DNA of 64,000 nucleotides from Paenibacillus sambharensis (GTDB lineage Bacteria; Bacillota; Bacilli; Paenibacillales; Paenibacillaceae): contig NZ_QKRB01000042.1 of assembly GCF_003233845.1 (NCBI RefSeq), positions 1 to 64,000 of the forward strand, given 5' to 3'. Position 1 is the first letter of the stretch. The number at the start of each line of letters is the position of its first letter. Below are positions 26,016 through 34,606 of this stretch, in pieces. The position numbers and the translations under genes are program-made. The notes below the pieces were generated by a model. That model made no database searches and was not told the DNA's origin. It saw nothing but the letters and a program-made list of their open reading frames with translations.

Positions 26016-26055
26016 AAGACGTTGTTACCCGGAAGAGGGTGACGGCGTCTTTTTT
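26016..26055 (+). terminator. Intrinsic terminator
   Basis: AAGACG...GTTACCC pairs with GGGTGAC...CGTCTT across a short loop, followed by T5, after the GNAT gene. Confidence 0.88.
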
Positions 26056-26153
26056 GCATGTTTCCCAGAAAAGTCCTGTAGTCGAAAACGGCTGATTGGG
26101 GTAAGTAATAGGATACAGCACTCCCTAATACATGGAAAGGTGAGGTGTTCGGA

Positions 26154-26990
26154 ATGCCGGTAATGTCGGTTAATGCCTGGAGCTTTGAGAAGAAGCTTGG
26201 TCCAATGCGAATGATGGAATGGGATGAGAACTGGAACGAGCACCGCCTTGTGGTGGAGCCGAACCAGCAGGAGATGAACGTTCCCCAAATGCTGAATATG
26301 CTGGGTAATAACGGTTTTTACGCGGTAGAAATCCCATATGGCAACATTCATCTCACAGCAGAGGAGAACGTGAGCCAGCTGTGGGAGAAGTCCCGGTTTA
26401 CTGGTGTGCAGCTTACTTCGCTGCTGCTGGATTACGGTGACTTGTCTTCAAGGGATGAGGAAAGAAGAAAGCGGGATATCGAGTGGTATAAACGCTGGAT
26501 CGATATTGCGGGCAATGCCGGTTTTATAAGCGTTCGTATACCGGGTGGTGAGGCCGAGCCGGATGATGAAGAGGCGCTCGAGCGTTCAGTCGAAGGAATG
26601 CTGGTGCTGGCTGACTTTGCGGAACAGCGGAGGGTTAGAGTCTTGACTGAGAATCTGGGCAATCTCCTCTCCACTTCGGATAACTGCCTCAAGCTTCTCG
26701 CCGCCTGTGAAGGAAAGGTGGGGATAACGGTAGACTTCGGCAATTTCAAGACAGATAAATACAGGCAGCTGGCCGAGCTGCTGCCCTACGCTTATACCGT
26801 TCATGCGAAGGCTGAGCTTGACAGCAGCGGTGAGATTGACTGGGAAGATTTTCGCAAGTGCCTTGGTTTATGCGAAGAGGCCGGATTCCGGGGGGCCATG
26901 TCCTTTACTTATCTCGGAGAAGGCGATGAGTGGACCTCGCTCCTTAGACTGAAGGAGGAAGCTGAGTCTGTCTTTGTAAACAGAGTATAA
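26154..26990 (+). CDS. Sugar phosphate isomerase/epimerase-like TIM barrel
   Basis: A 278-residue protein of the xylose-isomerase-like TIM barrel superfamily (sugar phosphate isomerases/epimerases). Support comes from RVLTENLGNLLSTSDNCLKL (active-site Glu, usually in ENHG/ENLG), VGITVDFGNFK (D-F-G-N) and the terminal AMSFTYLGEGDEW. Metal ligands Glu, Asp, His, Glu are plausible (VHAKAEL). The start is ATG 26154; the GTG at 26145 falls in the ribosome site region. Substrate unknown. Confidence 0.88.
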   Translation: MPVMSVNAWSFEKKLGPMRMMEWDENWNEHRLVVEPNQQEMNVPQMLNMLGNNGFYAVEIPYGNIHLTAEENVSQLWEKSRFTGVQLTSLLLDYGDLSSRDEERRKRDIEWYKRWIDIAGNAGFISVRIPGGEAEPDDEEALERSVEGMLVLADFAEQRRVRVLTENLGNLLSTSDNCLKLLAACEGKVGITVDFGNFKTDKYRQLAELLPYAYTVHAKAELDSSGEIDWEDFRKCLGLCEEAGFRGAMSFTYLGEGDEWTSLLRLKEEAESVFVNRV

Positions 26991-27008
26991 GAAGAAGGTG
27001 CAGTTATT

Positions 27009-28445
27009 ATGGGTGTTCGTTTGACGAGGAAGGATGCATTTGTGGATACCGCGCTTTTGCAGTTTATTTTCCCCTTCTCAATCAAAGACGGTTTGAGGGA
27101 CGAGCTGCGGGAGGAACTGCTGGAGCGCGGTTACCAGCCCTTTACGTTGGAGGACCGTTCACTGGAGGATGCCTACTATGGAGAAGGTTACCGTGTTTCT
27201 CACCAGCACCTGGAGCGGTACTACCTGCCTTTTACCGGCAGCATACTATTCCCGGACCGTCACAGCGCCAGCGCGTTTCAGCGCTTGTCGAGGGTCATTG
27301 AAGAGGGGTATGAGCTGTCTCTCGGCGAAAGGAGCATTTCGTTTTGCGTACAATCGGTTGATGTCGTGATCTGCCCGTTTGACCTGGGTTTTATCACCAC
27401 GCGTGTTTCCATAGAGGAAAAATTGCCATACAGCCTTGTTCTCGAGTTTGCTGACCGCTTCCGGGACTTGGAAGATATTAACTCGCGGGATGAGCATACA
27501 TCGGTCAGGCGGGGTGAGGAGAACTATGGGCAGATGGAAGAGTTCATCTTCAAGAAGGTTGCGCCGGGGATAATGCCTTACCTGGGAACAACGGATCTTG
27601 ACGAAGCGTATTATGAGACGCTTCCTTATTTCGTGGACGAGCGGATGTTCGTATTGATGTTCTGCCGGTTTGCTGAAGGTTTTGCTATCGATTCTATTGA
27701 TATGTACAGAGCCCTTCATCTCGATGGCATGAACGAGAATGGTGAACCTGTTATCGGCTCATCCAATCCGGACTTTATTAAACGGTATTGTGACCAGCAT
27801 GTTTATGACAGGTGGAGCCCAGGGACGGTTTACGGAGCTAACGAGCATACCTTCTGCTGTCTCACGACCACAGAGGGGAGGCGGGAACGAGAGCTTGCAG
27901 GTGAAATGTATGGAGAACTATACTACGGGCTGCTGCTCTGCCTTTTTCACAAGATTGTGCTGTTAAAGCTGTCCAGCAACTACTCAACGATCCGTCTTGA
28001 ATATGACAGGCCAACGGTCGAAAAATTGATACGCTCCATAACGAACTTGTCGGCGAAATACTATTTTCTGGAGATTGCATCCCAGCTTAAGGGCAAAGAG
28101 CTGTTTAAGATGATCCGTAGAAGCTTTGGCATCCATGAGCTCTATATTGAAGTTAAAGAAACGCTGGGGGAACTGTATGATTATCAGGACCGCACAGATG
28201 CCAAGACTCAGAATTATCTCCTGATGCTGCTTACACTTTATACGGTTATTGGCGGTATTTACGGTATGAACCAGGTGATTGAGGATCTTGACGGCCAAAT
28301 CGATTGGCGGGCAATGCTGAAATACTCGCTGTTTGAGCATATTGCGTTGTTCGTAACCTTGTCTGGGCTTGTAATTGGATTTGTGCTTGCTGTTGTTGTA
28401 ACAAAAAAATGGCTGTCCGACTACATACGCCGGCGCAATTCATGA
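27009..28445 (+). CDS. CorA-like divergent membrane protein with GMN motif
   Basis: A 478-residue protein with a long soluble N-terminal domain and two C-terminal membrane helices. The first ends in the GMN tripeptide (residues 419-421, in TVIGGIYGMNQ), the signature of CorA-family Mg/Co channels, and the second runs through LFVTLSGLVIGFVLAVVV before a basic tail. The N-terminal 400 residues do not look like standard CorA. A divalent-cation channel or a regulatory membrane protein built on the CorA pore is the best reading. AAGGTG precedes the ATG; it is 18 bases after the epimerase gene, probably in one operon. Confidence 0.72.
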   Translation: MGVRLTRKDAFVDTALLQFIFPFSIKDGLRDELREELLERGYQPFTLEDRSLEDAYYGEGYRVSHQHLERYYLPFTGSILFPDRHSASAFQRLSRVIEEGYELSLGERSISFCVQSVDVVICPFDLGFITTRVSIEEKLPYSLVLEFADRFRDLEDINSRDEHTSVRRGEENYGQMEEFIFKKVAPGIMPYLGTTDLDEAYYETLPYFVDERMFVLMFCRFAEGFAIDSIDMYRALHLDGMNENGEPVIGSSNPDFIKRYCDQHVYDRWSPGTVYGANEHTFCCLTTTEGRRERELAGEMYGELYYGLLLCLFHKIVLLKLSSNYSTIRLEYDRPTVEKLIRSITNLSAKYYFLEIASQLKGKELFKMIRRSFGIHELYIEVKETLGELYDYQDRTDAKTQNYLLMLLTLYTVIGGIYGMNQVIEDLDGQIDWRAMLKYSLFEHIALFVTLSGLVIGFVLAVVVTKKWLSDYIRRRNS

Positions 28446-28576
28446 AACTAGGAAATCGTCCTCATAAAAAACCAGAGATGACATCGGGAACATTTGCTAT
28501 TATAGTTCTTAGATGGGATCCTTACTTAGTTCAAAGGTCTCCTTTACATTTTTTTTCAAACATTTTACAATTAAAT

Positions 28577-28601
28577 AAACCGATACGTAGTGTATCCGTT
28601 T
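28577..28601. promoter_or_regulatory. 25-bp inverted repeat, TetR-type operator candidate
   Basis: AAACCGATAC-GTAGT-GTATCCGTTT is an inverted repeat matching at 9 of 10 arm positions, ending 32 bases before the small gene at 28634. Its length and form are those of TetR/AcrR-family operators. No TetR gene is in the window. Confidence 0.45.
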
Positions 28602-28633
28602 GAAAAATGACAGAGATAAAGAAGGTAGATTTT

Positions 28634-28885
28634 ATGTCTTCTATTTTGAAGGAGTGGCTCGAACAGAAGAAGGCGGAGGCGGTAAGAAAGTACGAGGAAT
28701 ACGGTCCTCAAATCACGGATTATCATTTTGTATGGGATGATTGCACGGAAAGGTGGATATTTTACGTCGAGATTCTGCTGGAAAAACCATTTGTGCTGCC
28801 GTGGGTTGATGAGGAGAAGACCTACGTTATGAACGCCGCGTTCCCGGTCGATCCGGAAATGAATGATTATGTACAGGTGTATTAG
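28634..28885 (+). CDS. 83-aa hypothetical protein
   Basis: An acidic soluble protein (MSSILKEWLEQKKAEAVRKY, a charged helix, then a beta-rich half with several Trp and Tyr). No family recognised. GAAGG lies before the ATG at 28634; earlier in-frame starts at 28607 lie just after the inverted repeat and have no site. The inverted repeat at 28577-28601 suggests repressor control. Confidence 0.72.
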   Translation: MSSILKEWLEQKKAEAVRKYEEYGPQITDYHFVWDDCTERWIFYVEILLEKPFVLPWVDEEKTYVMNAAFPVDPEMNDYVQVY

Positions 28886-29027
28886 GACAGGTTATGCGAT
28901 CAGAAGCATCCGTGCTGCGGATGCGCCTCTGGTCGTTAGCTAGAAGCTGTGGCGCTTATGAGAAGGTGGCATACAGAGGAATGCGGGAGATCCTCTAGTA
29001 TGGCACCTGAAATTGACGGTTGACATT

Positions 29028-29046
29028 GAGAATGAATATCATTATT
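29028..29046. promoter_or_regulatory. Fur box upstream of DUF1450 gene
   Basis: GAGAATGAATATCATTATT matches the 19-bp Fur consensus GATAATGATAATCATTATC at 15 of 19 positions. It ends 45 bases before the DUF1450 start codon. Confidence 0.78.
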
Positions 29047-29091
29047 ATAGATTAAACAGCTTGATTGATGGTCTGCTAAGGGGTGTCAGGA

Positions 29092-29376
29092 TTGAAGACG
29101 ATAAAGTACTGCTGCCGAAATGAACGACACGGATCCAAGACAGTGTACAAGACGCTCAAGAATGAGTTTCCGGATTTGAAGCAGAAGAAGAAGAGCTGTC
29201 TCGGCTCCTGTAAGATGTGTCACAAGCAGTGCTTCGTCAAGATCGGCAAGCAGAATACGCTTTGTGCGCATACACCAGATGAGCTGTATGCAGAATTGAA
29301 GAAACTGATTCAAGAAGGCAAGAAGCCTAAGAAGAGCAAGGGCAAATCGAAGGAGCGGGAGCTGCTGCCGGTGTAA
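29092..29376 (+). CDS. YuzB/DUF1450 cysteine-rich protein
   Basis: A 94-residue protein of the DUF1450 (YuzB) family. Cysteines form the pattern YCCRNE near the N-terminus and CLGSCKMCHKQCF in the middle, then LCAHTPDELY; the fold is thioredoxin-like and may bind a 2Fe-2S cluster or use dithiol chemistry. A lysine-rich tail extends beyond the usual 78-aa length. The start is taken as TTG 29092, 9 bases after AAGGGG; GTG 29083 is too close. The Fur box upstream implies induction on iron limitation. Confidence 0.82.
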   Translation: MKTIKYCCRNERHGSKTVYKTLKNEFPDLKQKKKSCLGSCKMCHKQCFVKIGKQNTLCAHTPDELYAELKKLIQEGKKPKKSKGKSKERELLPV

Positions 29377-29494
29377 CCGGGTCAGGTTGTTCCTTTGCAT
29401 CGCTGCGGGCATTGTATTTCTGGTCCAGGTTCTGGTAAGCTAATCCTAGAATCATGGCGTGTGATTCATTCACGAACAGAAAGGTGTGCTGCAG

Positions 29495-30001
29495 ATGATT
29501 AATGATACGCTTAGCGAAGCCCTTAACGATCAGATGAATTTTGAATTTTATTCTGCACAAGTGTACCTGGCCATGGCAGGCTATTGTTCAGGCGAAAGCC
29601 TTGATGGATTTGCCAACTTCTTCATTGTCCAGGCTGAAGAGGAACGCTTTCATGCAATGAAGATCTATAAGTATCTGAACGACCGCGGAATCCGTGTCCA
29701 GATTACGGGGATGGAGGATATCCGCAATGATTATGGTTCAGTGCTAGATGCCTTCGAGCATGCCTACGATCATGAGAAAATTGTGACCAAGCGTATATAC
29801 CATCTGTCGGATCTCGCGATGAATGATCGCGAGCATGCGACAATCCAATTCCTGAAGTGGTTTATTGATGAGCAGGTAGAGGAAGAGTCGATGTTCGACA
29901 GTATTATTAATAAGCTGAAACGAATTGATAAAGACAGCAATGCTTTCTTTATGATGGACAATGATTTTGCGCAACGCGTGTTCACGCCTCCTGCTGACTA
30001 A
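29495..30001 (+). CDS. Ferritin
   Basis: A 168-residue non-heme ferritin, iron-storage nanocage subunit with the ferroxidase centre on a four-helix bundle. Support: NFEFYSAQVYLAMAGYCSGE (helix A, Glu ligand), FIVQAEEERFHAMKIYKYLN (ExxH, helix B) and DEQVEEESMFDSII (helix D). The start is ATG 29495 after AAAGGTG. It stands between two Fur-box-controlled genes, 118 bases after the DUF1450 gene; I see no good Fur box of its own. Confidence 0.95.
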   Translation: MINDTLSEALNDQMNFEFYSAQVYLAMAGYCSGESLDGFANFFIVQAEEERFHAMKIYKYLNDRGIRVQITGMEDIRNDYGSVLDAFEHAYDHEKIVTKRIYHLSDLAMNDREHATIQFLKWFIDEQVEEESMFDSIINKLKRIDKDSNAFFMMDNDFAQRVFTPPAD

Positions 30002-30031
30002 AGTCAGTACCGGCCGTTAACATACCCTCAG

Positions 30032-30067
30032 CACAAACCCTTCTGCCTGCAGGCAGAAGGGTTTGTG
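30032..30067. terminator. 36-bp perfect palindrome / terminator
   Basis: A perfect inverted repeat with arms CACAAACCCTTCTGCCTG and its complement and no loop, directly after ferritin. It lacks a long T-tract but is the obvious transcript end or mRNA stabiliser. Confidence 0.7.
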
Positions 30068-30170
30068 TGTTATAACGAGTTACAATGAATGTTCCGTTAA
30101 TTGAAGACACGGTAAATGGAATAACTGAAGATAATCTATTGTGTAAGTGTACAGCCGCATCTATAATTTT

Positions 30171-30189
30171 GATAATGATTATCATTACC
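30171..30189. promoter_or_regulatory. Fur box upstream of flavodoxin
   Basis: GATAATGATTATCATTACC matches the Fur consensus at 17 of 19 positions, 21 bases before the flavodoxin start codon, where it would block RNA polymerase. Confidence 0.9.
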
Positions 30190-30209
30190 AACTAAAGGGG
30201 TTGTGACCA

Positions 30210-30686
30210 ATGTCACGGATCATTATTGTATATGCGAGTCTGACAGGTAATACAGAGGAAATGGCTGAGACGATCGCGGGAGGAATCCGGGAGAGAGGGA
30301 TTGAGCCTGAGGTTGTTAATGTAATGGATACGCGTGCATCCGAGCTGATGTCTTACGATGGAATCCTGCTTGGTGCTTATACGTGGGGGGACGGAGAACT
30401 GCCGGATGAGTTCCTGGATTTTTATCAAGAGCTGGAGCATGTTCCGCTAAACGGCAAGCTGTCAGGCGCTTTCGGCTCAGCTGACTCAGGATATCCGCAG
30501 TATGGGGCTGCGGTGGATTTGCTGATGGAGAGGCTGGCTGCTCAAGGCACTGACCTTGCAGTTGAAGGCTTTAAGGTGGATTTAAATCCGAGTGCACGGG
30601 AGAAGGAAGAGCTTATACAGTTTGGCAGAAGGTTCGCGGAATGCGTTATGGAAAAAAGAGGCATAGAACAGGAGCCGACAACATAG
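30210..30686 (+). CDS. Short-chain flavodoxin
   Basis: A 158-residue FMN-binding electron carrier. The phosphate loop is YASLTGNTEEMAE (T/S-x-T-G-x-T), the 50s loop GAYTWGDGELPDEF and the 90s loop FGSADSGYPQYGAAVD. The 17/19 Fur box right upstream means it probably replaces ferredoxin during iron shortage. It is a candidate redox partner of the window's NOS, which in Bacilli takes electrons from flavodoxins. Followed by a 52-aa gene. Confidence 0.96.
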   Translation: MSRIIIVYASLTGNTEEMAETIAGGIRERGIEPEVVNVMDTRASELMSYDGILLGAYTWGDGELPDEFLDFYQELEHVPLNGKLSGAFGSADSGYPQYGAAVDLLMERLAAQGTDLAVEGFKVDLNPSAREKEELIQFGRRFAECVMEKRGIEQEPTT

Positions 30687-30730
30687 GATAAAAAATCACA
30701 TTTCCATGAGAAATAACAGGAGGCAGTTGG

Positions 30731-30889
30731 ATGGGGATTTTATATGACATTGTGAACCAGAAGAAAGTTAGCCAGGAGACAGCAGTAAACAGCAAGGTCA
30801 GCAAGACGGTTGTACGGATAGGCAGTACGCCTGCCGTCAAAGGGGGAGGCAGCGATCTCATCCGAAGGAAGGATATACTTGTAAAATGA
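30731..30889 (+). CDS. 52-aa unrecognised protein
   Basis: An open frame with AGGAGG 7 bases before ATG 30731. The product starts MGILYDIVNQKKVSQETAVN and continues through a basic, Ser/Gly-containing region to IRRKDILVK. It has one possible amphipathic helix and no Cys. It follows flavodoxin by 44 bases, so it may share the Fur-controlled transcript. No function can be named. Confidence 0.66.
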   Translation: MGILYDIVNQKKVSQETAVNSKVSKTVVRIGSTPAVKGGGSDLIRRKDILVK

Positions 30890-30938
30890 CAGGTTTCAGG
30901 TGCAGATGGAAATCCTGTTGGCTGAAACCGTGAAGACA

Positions 30939-30985
30939 GAAAGGGCTGATCCTCAAGTCACAATGGCTTGGGTAACAGCCCTTTC
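30939..30985. terminator. Stem-loop, probable terminator
   Basis: GAAAGGGCTG (30939-30948) pairs with CAGCCCTTTC (30976-30985). It lies between the 52-aa gene and the convergent gluQ gene; the T-runs are weak on both strands. Confidence 0.6.
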
Positions 30986-31023
30986 GTGCGTGCTATGGAC
31001 ACATCGCCTATCGGACAGCCCGT

Positions 31024-31986
31024 TTAACGAAGCTGAAGCTTCGACAGCCAATCGGCATCCACAATGACAGGCTTGTCAGGAATTTTGGATAGACTGAATT
31101 CACTGACCAGTTCACGCGCATGGATCGGTTCAACCCGGTCATGAAGCCCGCTGATGCTGGCCAATGCCCCGATGATACGCTCTGGAAGCACGCCTGCTTC
31201 TCTGAGCGCCCTCAATGAGAGGGCGCCGCTGCGCTTGGCAAGCCGGCTGCCATCCGGTTCAACCAGCAGTGGAACATGGGTGAAGCGGGGCGTCTGATAC
31301 CCAAGCGCTTCATACAGGAGAAGCTGCCTGGGGGTAGAATCCAGCAGGTCTGAGCCTCTGAGAACATCGCTGATTTGCATGGCGGCGTCGTCAATGACAA
31401 CAGCCAGCTGGTAACTGAAAATACCATCCGCCCGCTTGATAATGAAATCGCCGCCTGCCCCGGCTTTCAAGCTCTGCATGCCTAAGGCCTGATCTTCATA
31501 GGTGAGGAGGTGATCAGGGACGGTGAAGCGGAGAGACGGCGCTTTTCTCGCTGCCTTCACCGCCCGCTCGGCATTTGTAAGCCCGCGGCACAAGCCGGGA
31601 TATACCGGGCCTTCAGAGGCCAGTCCATGAGGAGCGCTTGCGATGGCGTTAAGCTCAGCCCGGCTGCAGTAGCAGGGATACAGAAGACCCTTAGCATCAA
31701 GCCGGGCTGCTGCTTGCTCATACAAGTCCAGGCGTTCTGATTGTGTGTAGGGGCCATAGGGGCCGCCAATATCCGGTCCTTCGTCCCAATCAAGGCCCAG
31801 CCAGCGGAGGTCTTCGATAATCTGTCTCGCAAGCGCCGGCTTGGAACGCGGCCTGTCTATATCCTCCATCCGCAAAATAAACTGCCCTCCGGCGCTGCGC
31901 ACCTGAAGCCAAGCGAGAAGCGCAGTCCGGGCATTCCCGATGTGCATTTCACCAGATGGAGTTGGAGCAAATCGTCCGCGCGGCAT
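31024..31986 (-). CDS. gluQ: Glutamyl-queuosine tRNA(Asp) synthetase
   Basis: GluQRS (320 aa) attaches glutamate to the queuosine base at position 34 of tRNA-Asp. It resembles the catalytic half of GluRS: HIGN at 15-18, zinc-site cysteines CYCSR and later YPGLCR, the SIKR-like loop [13 protein letters not shown] and the KMSKS equivalent RLAKRSGAL, without the anticodon-binding domain of full GluRS. The start ATG 31986 precedes the typical [11 protein letters not shown]. It sits just downstream of a tRNA-Asp gene on the same strand. Confidence 0.94.
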   Translation of the reverse strand: MPRGRFAPTPSGEMHIGNARTALLAWLQVRSAGGQFILRMEDIDRPRSKPALARQIIEDLRWLGLDWDEGPDIGGPYGPYTQSERLDLYEQAAARLDAKGLLYPCYCSRAELNAIASAPHGLASEGPVYPGLCRGLTNAERAVKAARKAPSLRFTVPDHLLTYEDQALGMQSLKAGAGGDFIIKRADGIFSYQLAVVIDDAAMQISDVLRGSDLLDSTPRQLLLYEALGYQTPRFTHVPLLVEPDGSRLAKRSGALSLRALREAGVLPERIIGALASISGLHDRVEPIHARELVSEFSLSKIPDKPVIVDADWLSKLQLR

Positions 31987-32053
31987 AGAGCATCACCTCT
32001 GTAGAAAAAGAGCAGGGAAGCATCCCTGCTCATTACGGTTATTGTTATGTAAG

Positions 32054-32130
32054 TGGCGGAGCTGACGGGATTCGAACCCGCGGTCTCCTGCGTGACAGGC
32101 AGGCATGTTAGGCCTCTACACCACAGCTCC
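32054..32130 (-). tRNA. tRNA-Asp(GTC)
   Basis: Minus-strand cloverleaf beginning GGAGCTG at 32130. The anticodon stem CCTGC/GCAGG holds the loop CTGTCAC, giving anticodon GTC (Asp). The T arm GCGGGTTCGAATCCCGT is canonical, the acceptor stem closes with CAGCTCC, the discriminator is G and the CCA is encoded at 32056-32054. It lies 68 bases upstream of gluQ, whose product modifies Q34 of tRNA-Asp. Confidence 0.95.
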
Positions 32131-32286
32131 ATGCACTTTGGCAATCATATCATGGTGAATAAGCAAGCGCAATGGTTTTATTAGATTAAGATAGTCCTTA
32201 AGGTTAAATAACAGCGAATCCGATTATAAATAAAGAAGAACATAATCTTGTTGTTCTAGGACTTGCGGGTGGAGAGGGGGCCATAC

Positions 32287-32802
32287 ATGGACACGTTGTT
32301 CCGAATGAATTGGCAGCTGCGTGATAGCTGGTTTGTCTGGTGTGAGAACGTTCCCCAGATTGAGCTGTCGGCAGCGAGGGAAGGCGGCCATGGAACGATT
32401 CTGCAGACGTTGTTTCATATCGTCGACATGGAGCAGAGCTGGATGCGCAGCTTTGCCGGGCGCGCTGAGCACCATTTTCACTACGAGGATTATGCGGATT
32501 TGGATGCCATCATGGCATTGTCAGACCGCTGCAGACCTTTTATAGAAGATGTCATTAAGGCATGGGGCCCCGAGAAGGATCAAGAGGCTTTCTCACTGTT
32601 TGGGGCAGACGGGAGGCAGATCGAAACGACATGCGGCACTGCCATCCGGTATGTAGCCTCTCATGAAATCTATCATCTGGGGCAGCTTTCCATGTGGGCG
32701 CGACAGCTAGGGTATGAGCCGGTAGAAATGTCACTGCTGCTGACCGATCCGTTCGGACTAAGGAGGCCTTCCAAAGCAAAAGGACGATCGAGACAGCGGT
32801 AA
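32287..32802 (+). CDS. DinB family protein
   Basis: A 171-residue DinB-like four-helix protein. Histidines in TLFHIVDMEQSW and ASHEIYHLGQLSMW fit the conserved metal triad of the superfamily. Function is not known; related proteins are bacillithiol-dependent transferases or hydrolases. ATG 32287 follows GAGAGGGGG by 6 bases; an upstream in-frame ATG at 32263 lacks a site. 83 bases before the next gene. Confidence 0.85.
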   Translation: MDTLFRMNWQLRDSWFVWCENVPQIELSAAREGGHGTILQTLFHIVDMEQSWMRSFAGRAEHHFHYEDYADLDAIMALSDRCRPFIEDVIKAWGPEKDQEAFSLFGADGRQIETTCGTAIRYVASHEIYHLGQLSMWARQLGYEPVEMSLLLTDPFGLRRPSKAKGRSRQR

Positions 32803-32885
32803 CACCGCCTTTTCCGAATAGGGGATTCATTGTGTGCAGGAATTGGGTATACTGTTAATAACCATGCGATACATCAGGAGGAAAC

Positions 32886-33896
32886 ATGATACGATCCCAT
32901 ACGGCCGGCGGGTCAATCGAGAGAGCCGAAGCGGCTGTTTCCGGTTTGGATACGGACAAGCTTAATGAGATGAATGATACAGCCAGGCAGTATGGCATGC
33001 GTTCTGTGCTGATTGTGAAGGACGGACGCATAGCATGGGAATGGCACGAGCAGGGTACGGACCGAATTGGCTCTGTTTATTCCTGCACCAAGAGCGTGTT
33101 ATCGGCATTAATTGGCATTGCGCTGGATGAAGGTCATATCAGAAGCGTCGATGACAGAGCCGCCGGATATTTGAAACTGCAGGGCAGTCTTGAGGAGCAT
33201 CCCGTTACGATTAAACAGCTGCTGACCATGACTCCGGGCTACGACTGGCCTGATTTTGATAAACCGTATAAAGAGATGAAGAAGGCGGAGGATTGGGTTC
33301 AATATGTGCTGGACCGGCCATTGGTCCATACTCCTGGGGAGGTTTTTACCTATAACTCTGGCGGCTCCCATCTATTATCTGCCGTATTGACCTCGGCAAC
33401 CGGCACGAGCACGCTATCGTACGCCAGAGAAAAGCTGTTTGGACCGCTCGGGATCAGACGACTGAAATGGGGAGGGCAGCACGGCATTCAGGAGGGAGGA
33501 GCAGGGCTGTACCTGACTGCAGAGGATTTGGCCAAGCTGGGAATGCTGTTTGCGAATCAAGGTGTCTGGGAGGGGAATCGGCTGCTGTCTGCCGGCTGGA
33601 TTGAGGAATCGACTCGCTCCCATTCGAAGGGACTGGTCAACTACCGGCCTTCCATCTACGGCAACTATGGTTACCACTGGTGGGTGTCCGCTGAGCAGCC
33701 CGAAGAAGTGCCGCCCTATTATTTTGCATTTGGGTATGGAGGACAGTACATGGCGGTTGTGCCTGAATATAATGCAGTTGTGGTCCTGCGTAAAAACCTT
33801 GCGGGCCGCAACAAGGCGCTCCTCTCCAGGCGGATTTTGCATGAATATATTTTTTCTTCGTTAACGGGCAAAACCTGCAACATTATTGAAGGGTGA
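32886..33896 (+). CDS. Serine hydrolase, class C beta-lactamase fold
   Basis: A 336-residue protein of the beta-lactamase/transpeptidase-like superfamily. The active-site motif is S66-C-T-K69 in SVYSCTKSVLS, with a Tyr-Asn pair in FTYNSGGSHLL near 160 and HTYGYGGQ-like FGYGGQYMAV near the end. Close relatives are esterases and 6-aminohexanoate-dimer hydrolases rather than true beta-lactamases. No signal peptide is visible, so it is probably cytoplasmic. CAGGAGG precedes the ATG. Confidence 0.92.
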   Translation: MIRSHTAGGSIERAEAAVSGLDTDKLNEMNDTARQYGMRSVLIVKDGRIAWEWHEQGTDRIGSVYSCTKSVLSALIGIALDEGHIRSVDDRAAGYLKLQGSLEEHPVTIKQLLTMTPGYDWPDFDKPYKEMKKAEDWVQYVLDRPLVHTPGEVFTYNSGGSHLLSAVLTSATGTSTLSYAREKLFGPLGIRRLKWGGQHGIQEGGAGLYLTAEDLAKLGMLFANQGVWEGNRLLSAGWIEESTRSHSKGLVNYRPSIYGNYGYHWWVSAEQPEEVPPYYFAFGYGGQYMAVVPEYNAVVVLRKNLAGRNKALLSRRILHEYIFSSLTGKTCNIIEG

Positions 33897-34002
33897 ATCG
33901 TCATATAAGTATAGAAGCGTACAAATGCTCACAGAAGATTGGTATTGGCAGGCATTAGTCTTCATGGCACAGATAAGACAGAAGGGCAAAGGGTGATCGG
34001 AA

Positions 34003-34506
34003 ATGAAAAAGATGGTTCTGCTGCTCGGCGTTATGGTTCTCGGTTTACTGCAATTCAGTGCTGTGGACGCCAATCAGGGTAATTACGTTCAGGACGAGCA
34101 TACGCAAACCTACTATATTCATAAGGTCAACCGTGAGGCTGACGGCCGTATGCTGATAACCGCGGAGCGGATTGAGTGGTATGAGGGCGAGGAAGCGGAT
34201 GCGAAGTTTCGTGAGATCGAACAGGACCCCGAGATGACCGAGGCTGTCAATGGCTATTATATTGTGGAAACAGGAGAAGGCAGCATCACGATTGAAGCGG
34301 CTGACAACGCAGCGTTCCTCATGCAGATTTATAACCGTACAGGCAGGATTGAAGAAGCGGATATCGTCTGGAATGAATCTATTTCGGCAGAGAAATTTGC
34401 CAGCATTCTGGAATCAGATGAGGCGTGGAGCATGAAGGACTATCCTTACCATATCACGTTCAAAAACGGCAAAGCTGTGAGAATTGTGCAGCAGTACCTG
34501 CCGTAG
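34003..34506 (+). CDS. Hypothetical secreted protein
   Basis: A 167-residue protein with a signal peptide (MKKMVLLLGVMVLGLLQFSA, cleaved near residue 22) and an acidic mature part with a beta-rich pattern and many Glu, Tyr and Ile residues. It contains the short repeated style IEWYEGEEADAKFREIEQ. No domain recognised. AAAGGGTGATCGG precedes ATG 34003. A terminator follows at 34525. Confidence 0.85.
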   Translation: MKKMVLLLGVMVLGLLQFSAVDANQGNYVQDEHTQTYYIHKVNREADGRMLITAERIEWYEGEEADAKFREIEQDPEMTEAVNGYYIVETGEGSITIEAADNAAFLMQIYNRTGRIEEADIVWNESISAEKFASILESDEAWSMKDYPYHITFKNGKAVRIVQQYLP

Positions 34507-34524
34507 AAGAAGCATACTTAATTA

Positions 34525-34573
34525 GATAAGGCTGTCTCAACCGGAAGGGTTCCCGGGCTGAGACAGCCTTATC
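34525..34573. terminator. Long stem-loop between convergent genes
   Basis: GATAAGGCTGTCTCA (34525-34539) pairs perfectly with 34559-34573. It separates the secreted protein gene from the PilZ gene; the T-tract is poor. Confidence 0.75.
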
Positions 34574-34606
34574 TGCTGAAATGGTTGATGTTCTTGGTTT
34601 ATACAG

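Noticed and set aside
16140-32802. The two DinB-like genes as a recent duplication
   Set aside because: Their sequences differ throughout; only the fold pattern is shared.
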